Both the position numbers and the translations under genes were made by a program. A stretch of DNA of 64,000 bases from Salinimicrobium sp963739625 (GTDB lineage: Bacteria > Bacteroidota > Bacteroidia > Flavobacteriales > Flavobacteriaceae). How positions within the stretch are numbered: position 1 is the stretch's first letter; each line of letters starts with the position of its first letter. The stretch spans positions 62,001 to 126,000 of the forward strand of contig CAVUAU010000009.1 in NCBI GenBank assembly GCA_963739625.1. The letters are read 5' to 3'. Positions 25,695-34,479 of this stretch are shown here, one piece after another. The notes under the pieces are model-generated. The model did no database searches and had not been told where the DNA came from. It saw only the letters and a list, made by a program, of their open reading frames with translations.

Positions 25695-25968
25695 TGCTGC
25701 CTTTTGGAAATACTATCGCGACTTTAATTTTTATAACCTGGTGTTTTCGGCAATCAGCGGAATTTATTTCGGAATAGCAAGCGGTATTTTGATTTTCCTG
25801 AGCTTTGGGATGCTCATTGGGTTTATAGGATTCCAATTTTTCAGGAGCAACGAATACTACCTTTATTACAATCTCGGTTTCACCAAAAAATTCCTGATTA
25901 AGAAGGTGTGGATCTGCAATCTTATTTTTGCAGGACCTGTCCTTCTCCTAATTTTTCTTTTCTTATGA
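25687..25968 (+). CDS. Small membrane protein, possible ABC partner
   Basis: A 93-residue protein from the ATG at 25687 (an in-frame ATG at 25657 lies within the DUF1003 gene). It has two strongly hydrophobic stretches (LVFSAISGIYFGIASGILIF running into SFGMLIGFIGF, and VWICNLIFAGPVLLLIFLF) joined by FRSNEYYLYYNLGFTKKFL. It overlaps DUF1003 by eight bases and the ABC ATPase by four (TTATGA). The placement suggests it is the membrane anchor of the ATPase, although it is far smaller than a normal permease. I do not recognise a named family. Confidence 0.65.
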   Translation: MNDAAFWKYYRDFNFYNLVFSAISGIYFGIASGILIFLSFGMLIGFIGFQFFRSNEYYLYYNLGFTKKFLIKKVWICNLIFAGPVLLLIFLFL

Positions 25969-26639
25969 ATCGGCTGGAAATCGCAGAGGTAAATAAGACC
26001 TTCGGAAAAAGGCAAATTCTGAACAGAGTTTCCTTCAACTGTAAAACGGGGGAGATCATTGGCCTTTTTGGGAGGAACGGTTCGGGTAAATCTACTTTGC
26101 TCAAAGGAATAATGGGAACTTTGGGTATGGATTCCATTACGATTTATATCAATGGTGAAAATATGCGGGCGTCCGAAATCTTTCCGAAGAAATTGATCGC
26201 TTTTTTGCCCCAGGACAGTTTTCTTCCAAAGGAGATGAAGGTGAGGGATATCATCCCCCTCATGTTTCCGAAGGGAGAGGAGCAAGATAAAATTTTCCAT
26301 GCAGACGGAGTCGCAGCCTTTGATAGTAAGAGAGTAGGAAAACTTTCTTTAGGCCAGTTAAAGTACCTGGAGTTGCTGTTACTTGCACAGCTTCCCCAGC
26401 CATTCCTGTTATTGGATGAGCCGTTGTCTATGTTAGAACCCATGTACATAGAAAAAGCAAAAAAGCTGTTACTCTCACTTAGAAGAACCAAGGGCTTGGT
26501 GATCACCGATCATTATTATAAAGACGTACTTGAAGTTGCAGACCGGAGCCTTGTGTTAAAAACGGGAAATATTTTTCCGGTAGTTAATGAACAGGACCTG
26601 GTAAAACATGAATACCTAAAAAATATATTTGAAAAATGA
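25965..26639 (+). CDS. ABC transporter ATP-binding protein
   Basis: A 224-residue nucleotide-binding subunit from the ATG at 25965. Walker A is GRNGSGKST (about residues 36-44), the Q-loop is in FLPQDSF, the signature is LSLGQ instead of the usual LSGGQ, Walker B is PFLLLDEP, and the switch histidine is in VITDHYY. The only membrane protein next to it is the 93-residue protein upstream, so the permease is either that tiny protein or lies elsewhere. Overlaps the next gene by four bases. Confidence 0.9.
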   Translation: MNRLEIAEVNKTFGKRQILNRVSFNCKTGEIIGLFGRNGSGKSTLLKGIMGTLGMDSITIYINGENMRASEIFPKKLIAFLPQDSFLPKEMKVRDIIPLMFPKGEEQDKIFHADGVAAFDSKRVGKLSLGQLKYLELLLLAQLPQPFLLLDEPLSMLEPMYIEKAKKLLLSLRRTKGLVITDHYYKDVLEVADRSLVLKTGNIFPVVNEQDLVKHEYLKNIFEK

Positions 26640-27112
26640 TTAAACCGGCTTCGGCTAAAGAAATAAGAGACGAACTAAAACACCTGGAGCGGGAGGAACT
26701 GCTGCAGCTTGTGCAAAGGTTGACCCGTTTTAAAAAGGAGAACAAAGAGCTGCTAACCTACCTGCTGTTTTCGGCAGCAGATGAGGAGGGTTTTGTCAAA
26801 GCTGTCAAACAGGAAATGGATGAAGAGTTTGAGAAGATCAACACTTCCAGCTATTTTTTTATGAAAAAGAGCATGCGAAAGATCCTGCGGAATGTGAAGA
26901 AATTCAGCCGTTATTCCGGGAAAAAAGAGACCGGTGTTGAACTGCTCATCTATTACCTTCAAAAAATGGATAATTTTAAGCCTTCTGTCCACAGGAATAA
27001 AACGCTCCAAAACTTATACGACCGGCAGCTGGCGCTGGTGAAAAAGGAGCTGGGGAAGCTACATGAAGACCTGCAGTATGATTTAAAGCTGGAATTGGAA
27101 AAACTCGAATAG
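26636..27112 (+). CDS. Uncharacterised helical protein in the ABC operon
   Basis: A 158-residue soluble, charged, predominantly helical protein (IRDELKHLEREELLQLVQRL; AVKQEMDEEFEKINTSSYFF; a C-terminal coiled coil KKELGKLHEDLQYDLKLELE). I recognise no domain. The ATG overlaps the ABC ATPase stop (ATGA), so it is the fourth member of the operon and might act with it. No signal peptide or membrane segment. Confidence 0.7.
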   Translation: MIKPASAKEIRDELKHLEREELLQLVQRLTRFKKENKELLTYLLFSAADEEGFVKAVKQEMDEEFEKINTSSYFFMKKSMRKILRNVKKFSRYSGKKETGVELLIYYLQKMDNFKPSVHRNKTLQNLYDRQLALVKKELGKLHEDLQYDLKLELEKLE

Positions 27113-27115
27113 AAA

Positions 27116-27147
27116 TAGTGCTCAGTGTTCGGTGCTCAGTGAGCAGT
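27116..27147. repeat. Short dispersed CAGTGTTC-type repeat, second array
   Basis: AGTGCTCAGTGTTCGGTGCTCAGTGAGCAG, directly after a stop codon. It resembles the array at 4721-4757. Confidence 0.5.
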
Positions 27148-27190
27148 TGATTTTGTGGAACTACTTCAAAAAAATTGCTAATTTAATAGC

Positions 27191-27538
27191 ATGGAAAAAA
27201 CCTGTTTAGAGTGCGGGGATAAGATCGTTGGGCGAACCGATAAGAAGTTCTGCAGTGATTACTGCCGTAATTCCTACAATAACAACCTCAACAAAGACCG
27301 TAAGAACCTGGTGCGGAACGTCAACAATGTGTTACGCAAAAACTATCGCATTCTGGAAGAGCTCAACCCTTCAGAAAAAGTTAAGACCAGCAAGACGAAG
27401 CTGCTGGCCAGAGGTTTTAACTTTGATTATTTTACAAGTATCTACACCACAAAAACCGGTAACACCTACTATTTTGTGTATGATCAAGGTTACCTGCCGC
27501 TTGAGGGTGACTTTTATGCGCTGGTAAAACGCACTTAA
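27191..27538 (+). CDS. Zinc-ribbon protein (DUF2116-like)
   Basis: A 115-residue protein with a four-cysteine zinc ribbon at the N-terminus (C5, C8, C21, C25: CLECG...FCSDYC), then a basic helix RNVNNVLRKNYRILEEL and a short beta-rich end (NTYYFVYDQGYLPLEGDFYALVKR). Such proteins are common hypotheticals in Bacteroidota, possibly nucleic-acid binding. Its stop overlaps the convergent CBS gene by four bases. Confidence 0.75.
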   Translation: MEKTCLECGDKIVGRTDKKFCSDYCRNSYNNNLNKDRKNLVRNVNNVLRKNYRILEELNPSEKVKTSKTKLLARGFNFDYFTSIYTTKTGNTYYFVYDQGYLPLEGDFYALVKRT

Positions 27539-28002
27539 ACATGCCAGTTTTGGCAGCGAAGATTGAGGGCTGCCTGCAGCACATCCCGCTGGGAGATCTG
27601 TCCCACGAGCTTCCCGTCGCGCACTATAGGAAATCTCCTGAACCTGTGTTCAATAAATTTTTTTGCCGCATCCAGTACATTCATGTCTGCATCAATAGTA
27701 GTTACATTGCAGGTCATGCGGTTTTCCACCTTGTAATTTTCCATTGGCATATTGTAATACCTGCTGTCTGAGATATGTTTCATACAATCTCCTTCAGAGA
27801 TCACTCCCTGCAGTTCGTTTTTATCGTTAACTACACATCCTCCCGAGATTTGGTGCTTCATCAAAAGCGCCATAACTTCATAGATGGTCTGGTCCTTATG
27901 GAAGGTCACAAGATCTGTTCGCATGTAATCTGAGACCAACATTGGGGCACTCACTACCTTTTCCGGCGCTGCCCTACTTCCCTGAAAACTTTTAATACCC
28001 AT
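27535..28002 (-). CDS. CBS-pair domain protein
   Basis: A 155-residue protein made almost entirely of two CBS domains: VSDYMRTDLVTFHKDQTIYE to VISEGDCMKHISD (about residues 22-76) and VENRMTCNVTTIDADMNVLD to GQISQRDVLQAAL (about 91-147). CBS pairs bind adenine nucleotides and sense energy state; with no catalytic domain attached this is probably a free-standing regulator. No obvious partner gene next to it. Confidence 0.88.
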   Translation of the reverse strand: MGIKSFQGSRAAPEKVVSAPMLVSDYMRTDLVTFHKDQTIYEVMALLMKHQISGGCVVNDKNELQGVISEGDCMKHISDSRYYNMPMENYKVENRMTCNVTTIDADMNVLDAAKKFIEHRFRRFPIVRDGKLVGQISQRDVLQAALNLRCQNWHV

Positions 28003-28141
28003 AACCTAAGTGTTTGATTGTGAGAATATAAAATAGGATTTTTATCGACATCTTTCTCATGTTCAAAGGATAATTAGGAAAATTTTAAGTTTTTGGGAGA
28101 TAGGGCAGTCCGGTTGTCATGCTTTTAAATATATTTGAAAT

Positions 28142-30457
28142 ATGACCAAACAACTACAGGTATTTCTCTCCCTTTTTATTCTCGTTGCAGCCGTCTTCTG
28201 GAGTTTCTATGGCAGTTTGCCACATCAGGAGCTTGACGATCATTTCTCCAACAAGGAATTTTCTGTGGCTCGTGCGATGGAGCACGTGAAGGCGGTTTCT
28301 CGCAAACCACATTACGTAGGCAGTCCCGCCCATAGTGAAGTGAGAAATTATATTGTGTCTCAACTCGAAGAGCTGGGCCTGCTGGTGCAAACCCAGGAAG
28401 CCTTTTCGGTAAATAAAAGGGGCACAGTTACCCGGCCGCAGAATATCCTTACCCGAATTGAGGGTACCGGAGATGGGGATGCCCTCTTACTGCTTACGCA
28501 CTATGACAGCGCCATGCATTCCTCTTATGGAGCAAGCGACGCGGGTAGTGGGGTGGCAACCATTCTGGAGGGAATTCGCGCCTATCTGGCTTCGGGTGAA
28601 AAACCTTTAAATGACATTATTATCGTGTTTACAGATGCCGAGGAGCTGGGGCTAAACGGAGCTCAAATTTTTGTGGAAGAGCATCCGTGGGCGAAAGATG
28701 TAAAACTGGCGCTGAACTTCGAAGCCCGGGGCAGCGGGGGAAGTTCTTTTATGCTGCTGGAAACTAATGGCGGGAACAAAAGATTACTGGAGGAATTCAT
28801 GGCCGCGGGGACAAAATACCCTGTCACCAATTCGCTCGCGTACAGCGTTTACAAGATGTTGCCCAATGATACAGATCTTACTGTATTAAGGGAAAGAGGC
28901 GATATCAACGGCCTGAATTTCGCCTTCATTGATGATCATTTTGATTATCACACCGCCAGAGACCTGCCTCAAAACCTGGACAATAATACCCTGGCGCACC
29001 AGGGTAGTTATTTGATGTCGCTGTTAAAATATTTTGCGGGCACTCCTTTCGGGAAAATGAATTCAGATGAAGATCTGGTTTTTTTTAATGCCCCCGTGTT
29101 TAGTATGATCAGCTATCCATACTCGTGGATATTTCCTTTACTGGGGCTGGCAATCATCTGTTTTGTCGCATTGCTCATTTATTCCGCCTTTAGGAGGAAA
29201 GATCTTTTGAAAGAAGCGATGAAAGGAATGGTTCCTCTTTTGATTTCTATTTTGCTGAGCGGCGGACTGGCATATGGCTTATGGCAATTCATGCTTTTCA
29301 CCTATCCGCAATACCGGGAGATGGAGCACGGCTTCACTTACAACGGCTACTATTATATCGCTGCGGTAATTTTCCTAAGCCTCAGTATTTGTTTTTACAC
29401 GTATAACCGCTTCCGGAAGGAAAATAACAAAGTAGCCCTTTTCATGGCGCCGCTATTTCTCTGGCTCCTGGTATGCGGCCTGGCAGCTTTTTACCTCAAA
29501 GGAGCTTCCTATTTTATTATCCCTGTCTTTTTTGGATTGCTGCAACTCTTCATCCTGATTACACGTCCCCGCTACGCCCTTTTGTGGCTAAGCGTTTTAA
29601 GCCTGCCCGCTATTTTCATTCTTATGCCATTCGTCCTCACATTTCCGGTGGCGCTGGGCTTGAAAATGCTTGCCCTTTCGGCTGTTTTGACGGTACTGCT
29701 GTGGGTGTTGGTGTGGCCGGTATTTTCGTACTACAGTAAATTGCAATTGTTGGGATTTCTCAGCTTTTTGACCTTTTTGGCCATCTTTGTACTGGCACAT
29801 TTCCAGGCCGGTTTTTCTTCGGAAAGACCCAAACCCAATAGTCTGGTCTATCTTTTAGATGAGGATTCCGGGCAGGCGACCTGGAATACCTATGACAGGA
29901 TCCTGGATTCCTGGAATGCTCCTTATTTTGAAGCTGCTGCGGAAGGAGCCGCTTCCAAACAGATTTTTAGTAGCAAATACAGCTCAGGCTTTACCCATAC
30001 TTCGGCGGCACCGGAAATTGAACTGCCCGAACCTTTCATTGGAATCGAGAAAATTGTTTCCCAGGATCCTGAAGAGAACAGATATTCGGTGAAAATTGCA
30101 CCCCGAAGAGATATTAACAGGATCGAACTTTACGCCGATAAATCCATAGGTTTTCGAAATATGACCGTGAATGGAAAATCGGCACCCAACCTGCGACCTG
30201 GTGAGAGTGATCTCAACGTGTTTAGCTTGAGGTGGTCTGACCGGCTACTGGAATATTATCCTGTAAACAGGGACACTTTAAGGTTGGAGATGAGCCTGAA
30301 AAAAGGTATTCATCCCGAGCTAACCATGTACGAGGCTGCCTATAGTCTTTTTGATAATCCAGAATTGAAGGTGCAGCCGAGAAAAGAAAATATGATCCCC
30401 CGGCCGTTCGTCCTCAACGACGCAGTGGTTATAAAACGTAGTTTTGTACTGGAGTAG
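28142..30457 (+). CDS. M28-family zinc peptidase with C-terminal multi-pass membrane domain
   Basis: A 771-residue protein: one N-terminal membrane helix (FLSLFILVAAVFWSFYG), a periplasmic aminopeptidase-like M28 domain (about residues 60-310), about eight membrane helices (320-570) and a C-terminal extracytoplasmic domain. Zinc ligands and catalytic residues are visible in LTHYDSAMHSSYGASDAGSG (His and bridging Asp), DAEELGLNG (general-base Glu pair), NFEARGSGG and DDHFDYHTARD. Comparable multi-pass M28 proteins are found across Bacteroidota and in fungal vacuoles. The substrate is unknown. Confidence 0.9.
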   Translation: MTKQLQVFLSLFILVAAVFWSFYGSLPHQELDDHFSNKEFSVARAMEHVKAVSRKPHYVGSPAHSEVRNYIVSQLEELGLLVQTQEAFSVNKRGTVTRPQNILTRIEGTGDGDALLLLTHYDSAMHSSYGASDAGSGVATILEGIRAYLASGEKPLNDIIIVFTDAEELGLNGAQIFVEEHPWAKDVKLALNFEARGSGGSSFMLLETNGGNKRLLEEFMAAGTKYPVTNSLAYSVYKMLPNDTDLTVLRERGDINGLNFAFIDDHFDYHTARDLPQNLDNNTLAHQGSYLMSLLKYFAGTPFGKMNSDEDLVFFNAPVFSMISYPYSWIFPLLGLAIICFVALLIYSAFRRKDLLKEAMKGMVPLLISILLSGGLAYGLWQFMLFTYPQYREMEHGFTYNGYYYIAAVIFLSLSICFYTYNRFRKENNKVALFMAPLFLWLLVCGLAAFYLKGASYFIIPVFFGLLQLFILITRPRYALLWLSVLSLPAIFILMPFVLTFPVALGLKMLALSAVLTVLLWVLVWPVFSYYSKLQLLGFLSFLTFLAIFVLAHFQAGFSSERPKPNSLVYLLDEDSGQATWNTYDRILDSWNAPYFEAAAEGAASKQIFSSKYSSGFTHTSAAPEIELPEPFIGIEKIVSQDPEENRYSVKIAPRRDINRIELYADKSIGFRNMTVNGKSAPNLRPGESDLNVFSLRWSDRLLEYYPVNRDTLRLEMSLKKGIHPELTMYEAAYSLFDNPELKVQPRKENMIPRPFVLNDAVVIKRSFVLE

Positions 30458-30506
30458 GGGCTACTGAAGAAGAAGGCTTCACCTCAAAATTTAGAATTTA
30501 CGACAG

Positions 30507-31316
30507 ATGAAGAATATCTCCATTTTAGGAATTGGCTGGCTGGGACTGCCCCTTGCAAAGAATTTGCTGCAAATGGGCTACCGCGTCAAAGGCTCCACAA
30601 CTTCGGCTGAAAAGCTGTCCAAACTTTCTGCGGGAGGTATTGCAGGCTTTCAACTAGCAGTAGAACCTGAAGGCATTTCGGGAGATATTAAAGGCTTTCT
30701 CGAGGAGACAGAGGTGTTGATCATCGATATCCCGCCGGGAATGAGGAGGGATCCAAAAAAGCGCTTTTCTGAAGGTATTGGGAAGCTGGCTTCAGAAATA
30801 GAAATTGCGGGAGTGAAAAAAGTAATTTTTGTGAGCTCTATTTCGGTGTACCAGGAAACGGAAAGCTTTCCAATATATACTGAAGCTACCGCGCCAAATG
30901 CAACCACTGCTGCGGGAACAGAACTGGGCGCTGCGGAAGAAATTCTGCTAAAAAACAGCTTTTTTAAGACCACAATTCTCCGGTTCGGCGGGCTCTTTGG
31001 AGGCGACAGGCAACCGGTAAAATATCTTGCCGGCCGAAGCGGGCTGGGAGATCCACTAGGTCCCGTAAACCTGATAGGACAGCAGGATTGCATCGGGATA
31101 ATTCTGAAGATCCTCGAAAAGGACATTTTTGGAACCGTATATAATGCAGTGTATCCGCTGAATCCTCCAAGAGAGCAGTACTATCAGCAAAAAGCTACGG
31201 CAATGGGACTTGAAAAACCGGTTTTTGATCACTCTAAACCTTCGAAGGGAAAGGTCATTTCTGCTTCTAAACTAATGCGAGAACTGGAGTACGAATTTGT
31301 ATCGGGAATCAATTAA
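30507..31316 (+). CDS. NAD(P)-binding SDR/epimerase-like protein (YeeZ-type)
   Basis: A 269-residue Rossmann protein with the dinucleotide motif ILGIGWLGLPLA (about residues 5-16), DIPPGMRRDP near residue 75, and FVSSISVYQE (about 108) with a tyrosine but without a canonical YxxxK in register. A RFGGLFGG segment follows. This is the extended-SDR group annotated as YeeZ-like or NAD-dependent epimerase; the substrate cannot be predicted. Starts 49 bases after the M28 gene. Confidence 0.8.
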   Translation: MKNISILGIGWLGLPLAKNLLQMGYRVKGSTTSAEKLSKLSAGGIAGFQLAVEPEGISGDIKGFLEETEVLIIDIPPGMRRDPKKRFSEGIGKLASEIEIAGVKKVIFVSSISVYQETESFPIYTEATAPNATTAAGTELGAAEEILLKNSFFKTTILRFGGLFGGDRQPVKYLAGRSGLGDPLGPVNLIGQQDCIGIILKILEKDIFGTVYNAVYPLNPPREQYYQQKATAMGLEKPVFDHSKPSKGKVISASKLMRELEYEFVSGIN

Positions 31317-31335
31317 CCGGAGCCGGGTAAAATTT

Positions 31336-32157
31336 TTATTCGGCCTTCGGGAATAATTTTCTAAACTTCTCAGGGAGGTCATCCTGTATGTGAATATTTT
31401 CTCCTGTGAAGGGGTGTTTAAATTTCAGGCTCCCGGCGTGCAGGTAAAGACCTTTACCTTTTAAAATGAGGTTTTCGAGCCCGTATTCCCGGTCGCCTAA
31501 AATAGGATTTCCCATGCCGTACATGTGCTTGCGCAACTGGTGCCTTCTTCCGGTCTTGGGGCGCAGTTCTACAAGATTGAGGTGACCAAATCTTTTAGAA
31601 GCGACCGTTTCCAGAACAGTATATTCGGTAAAAGCAGCCTTACCATCAATCTCGGTTGAGACTGTTCCGCGGGAATGCATTTCGGCAATACAGACGGCAT
31701 AGTAAACCTTATCTACTTCTTTGTTTTCGAACAATTTGTTCAGTGCCCTTACCGATTCCCGCGTTTTTCCCGTGAGCAGAATTCCGGTAGTTGCAAGATC
31801 AAGCCTGTGTACAGGCTGTGGAAGTGCAGCATCGGGAAGCGAGCTGGGGCGCAGGTTTTGGGGCAGCGCATTGGCGACGGTCTTAAAACTATTGCCACTC
31901 ACTACAATCCCTGCGGGTTTGTGCACCATTGCCAGGTAATCGTCCTCAAAGAGCACCCGCAGCGGAAAATCAAGCTTTTTCTTTGGAGTTGCGTCTTCGG
32001 GAAGGTGCAGGCTTATATTCTCACTTCCGGTAATAAATGTAGCCGTAGATGCGACTTTTCCGTTGACGGTGATATAGTTTTTCTTCAGTGCCTTTTTAAG
32101 GGCAGACTTGGTGGGAACGGCGTGAAAAATTCCAACCCCATATTCCTGAAGCCGCAT
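31336..32157 (-). CDS. RluA-family pseudouridine synthase
   Basis: Isomerises uridine to pseudouridine in rRNA or tRNA. As called, 273 residues: a short S4-like start (KSALKKALKKNYITVNGKVA) and the catalytic domain with the conserved HRLDLATTGILLTGKT (catalytic Asp, about residues 117-132), RPKTGRRHQLRKHM and GNPILGDREYG. The first ATG is at 32157, but the in-frame sequence upstream (SHIVPEKIQP) looks like the usual family N-terminus and has no ATG/GTG/TTG that I can find, so the true start is uncertain. Confidence 0.88.
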   Translation of the reverse strand: MRLQEYGVGIFHAVPTKSALKKALKKNYITVNGKVASTATFITGSENISLHLPEDATPKKKLDFPLRVLFEDDYLAMVHKPAGIVVSGNSFKTVANALPQNLRPSSLPDAALPQPVHRLDLATTGILLTGKTRESVRALNKLFENKEVDKVYYAVCIAEMHSRGTVSTEIDGKAAFTEYTVLETVASKRFGHLNLVELRPKTGRRHQLRKHMYGMGNPILGDREYGLENLILKGKGLYLHAGSLKFKHPFTGENIHIQDDLPEKFRKLFPKAE

Positions 32158-32352
32158 CGGTTGGATTTTTTCGGGAACAATATGGCTTTCGGTCTTTTCT
32201 ATGGCTTGTGCAGTTGAGACAGCTGTAAAATTATGAAAGTAAAATTCTTTTATTGCTTTCTTCCGGTTAGAAGTCTTCAGAATCAGATTAACAACATCTT
32301 CTTTTTAGGTTTTCCCGGCACGAAGATAAAATGGAAGCTGCTTTTGGGGCTG

Positions 32353-34050
32353 CTAATGATGGAGTGCATGCTCAGACCTTTTCTCCTCTAGAAAATGTTT
32401 GGCCTGTTGCAAAGCCATTTCAATGTTGTTGCAAATATTGTTTTCTCCAAGTTCTTTGTTAATTCCGGCTTTTTGAAATTCCGTCCTTACTTCCATATTA
32501 GCTCCCGATATGATCACTTTTGTGCCGCGGGATTGCAGGCTTCTGTAAATTTCCTTCAGTCTTTTTACTCCCGTTGCATCGATAAAAGGTACGTGTCGCA
32601 CTCTGAGTATAAGAACTTCCGGTTCCTGGTTGAGGTCCATAATAACCTCCTGAAATTTTTGAGAAGCTCCAAAGAATAAGGGTCCGTTGATTTCATAGAT
32701 AACAACTCCTTTTGGAAGTACAGGTAACTCCTCTTCGAAAAGTTGTTCCCCGTTTTCTTCTTCAGTTTTAAATAAATTAAGAGCATTTTGAATAGAGGTG
32801 GTTTCGCTCATGCGTTTCATAAAGATGAAGCTGGAGAGGATCATTCCCACTTCAATGGCAATAATAAGATCGAAGAAAACAGTTAGAAAAAAAGTTGTGA
32901 GCAGCACAATGATATCCATCCTGTTGCCAGCCAAAAGTGCTTTAAAATGATGCCACTCTCCCATATGCCAGGCCACAACGACAAGAATGCCCGAAAGGCA
33001 GGATAGAGGGATCAATTTGGCTACAGGCGCAAAAATGATCATGATAAGCAGGAGAACAATAGCGTGAGTAATTCCGGCAATCGGCGTTCTGCCGCCATTT
33101 TTTATATTGGTTGCTGTACGGGCGATGGCACCTGTTGCAGGGATACCGCCAAAAAGTCCCGAAAAGATGTTTGCTGTTCCCTGAGCTACAAGTTCCATAT
33201 TAGAGCGGTGACGACTACCAATCATCCCATCGGCAACGACGGCTGAAAGAAGTGATTCAATGCTTCCCAATAATGCTATGGCAATCGCAGGTTGTATTAA
33301 TTGTTGAATGGTCGCAAAATCTATGGAGGGAAGTGTGGGTAGACTTATACTGTTCGGGATTTCCCCAAATTTACTTTCAATGGTCTCTACGGGGAGCTGC
33401 AGGAAGTAAACCAGGGAGGTAGCCAATAATATGGCAACAATGGAGCCGGGTAATTTGCTGGTGACCCGGTTAAAATAAAGGGAAATGAAAACAGTGGCAG
33501 AGGCAATAGCTACGGCAATCCAGTTGATGTTGTGAAAATTGGAAAAGTAGGCCTGCCATTTCTCAACAAAATCTGCGGGCACAGCTCCCATTTCCAGCCC
33601 GAAGAAATCTTTTATCTGTGATGAAAAAATGATTACTGCGATGCCCGCTGTGAATCCAACGATTAGGGGATAAGGAATGAATTTTAGATAATTACCAAGG
33701 CGTGCAAGGCCAAGGCCAATAATTATAAATCCCGCCATAAAGGTGGCAATTGAAAGGCCGGCTATTCCATAGCTCTGGACGATCCCGTAGACGATGACAA
33801 TAAATGCCCCAGTTGGACCGCCTATTTGCACGCGGCTCCCGCCAAGTACAGAAATTGTCAATCCTGCCACTACAGCCGTTATAAGGCCTTTTTCGGGAGA
33901 TACACCCGATGCGATGGCAAAAGCAATGGCCAAAGGTAAAGCTACTATACCTACGATGGTTCCTGCTAAAATGTCTTTGGTGAATTGCTTTTTCGTAAGC
34001 CCCTCTTTTACCAGTGTAAAAAGTTTAGGGGCAAATTCAACTTTGCTCAT
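32353..34050 (-). CDS. SulP-family anion permease with STAS domain
   Basis: A 565-residue inner-membrane transporter of the SLC26/SulP family, which moves sulfate, bicarbonate or other anions. It opens with LFTLVKEGLTKKQFTKDILAG and has about 12 membrane segments (residues 25-430) including ISVLGGSRVQIGGPTGAFIV and the signature region SIESLLSAVVADGMIGSRHRS. A cytoplasmic STAS domain is at about 440-550 (VVIYEINGPLFFGASQKFQE and VPFIDATGVKRLKEI). The ion is unknown. The gene stands alone, with a long, mostly empty stretch upstream. Confidence 0.93.
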   Translation of the reverse strand: MSKVEFAPKLFTLVKEGLTKKQFTKDILAGTIVGIVALPLAIAFAIASGVSPEKGLITAVVAGLTISVLGGSRVQIGGPTGAFIVIVYGIVQSYGIAGLSIATFMAGFIIIGLGLARLGNYLKFIPYPLIVGFTAGIAVIIFSSQIKDFFGLEMGAVPADFVEKWQAYFSNFHNINWIAVAIASATVFISLYFNRVTSKLPGSIVAILLATSLVYFLQLPVETIESKFGEIPNSISLPTLPSIDFATIQQLIQPAIAIALLGSIESLLSAVVADGMIGSRHRSNMELVAQGTANIFSGLFGGIPATGAIARTATNIKNGGRTPIAGITHAIVLLLIMIIFAPVAKLIPLSCLSGILVVVAWHMGEWHHFKALLAGNRMDIIVLLTTFFLTVFFDLIIAIEVGMILSSFIFMKRMSETTSIQNALNLFKTEEENGEQLFEEELPVLPKGVVIYEINGPLFFGASQKFQEVIMDLNQEPEVLILRVRHVPFIDATGVKRLKEIYRSLQSRGTKVIISGANMEVRTEFQKAGINKELGENNICNNIEMALQQAKHFLEEKRSEHALHH

Positions 34051-34479
34051 TTTTAATGAAAAATGAAATTATTCTTTTAGAAGTTTCACAGGCTTCAGTT
34101 TTAGAATTTGTTTGTGGCAAATCCGGGTATTCCTTCTACAGTTTCCAGAGAAGGAACTGTCTTTACGCTTTCTGCCACTCAGGTTTAAGATAGGCAATAG
34201 CTACTGCTAAGATAATGTTAAAAAACTTAGTTTGATTAAGTTCATACCGGTTCTTTCATCTCGACAGATTAATTTTTACCACGGTGGCTTATTTCTACAC
34301 AGAGAAGCAACAACCTCAATAAAATTGCTGTTGGCTAGCATGCATAATGGAACAGTGTCTCTTGTAAACGTTGAGGATGCAAGTGACTACTGTATGTGTT
34401 ACGCTAACAGAAATTCTTGATCATACAGAAATTTTAGAAATGGCTTCCTGATAGTTTTCAGCCATTTAAAAATTGTGGA
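34051..34479. other. Intergenic stretch without a convincing gene
   Basis: 429 bases between the SulP permease and an outer-membrane protein gene, both transcribed leftwards. The only notable item is a 62-codon plus-strand frame (34232-34420) containing GLFLHREATTSIKLL and GTVSLVNVEDASD, which faintly recalls the LHxRPAT region of HPr-type phosphocarriers but lacks the rest of the fold. It may be a decayed remnant. No repeat or terminator-like hairpin stood out. Confidence 0.4.

Noticed and set aside
34232..34420. 62-codon frame with an LHREAT segment recalling HPr
   Set aside because: Only a few residues match, the rest of the phosphocarrier fold is absent, and no promoter was seen. Reported only as a note on the empty stretch.
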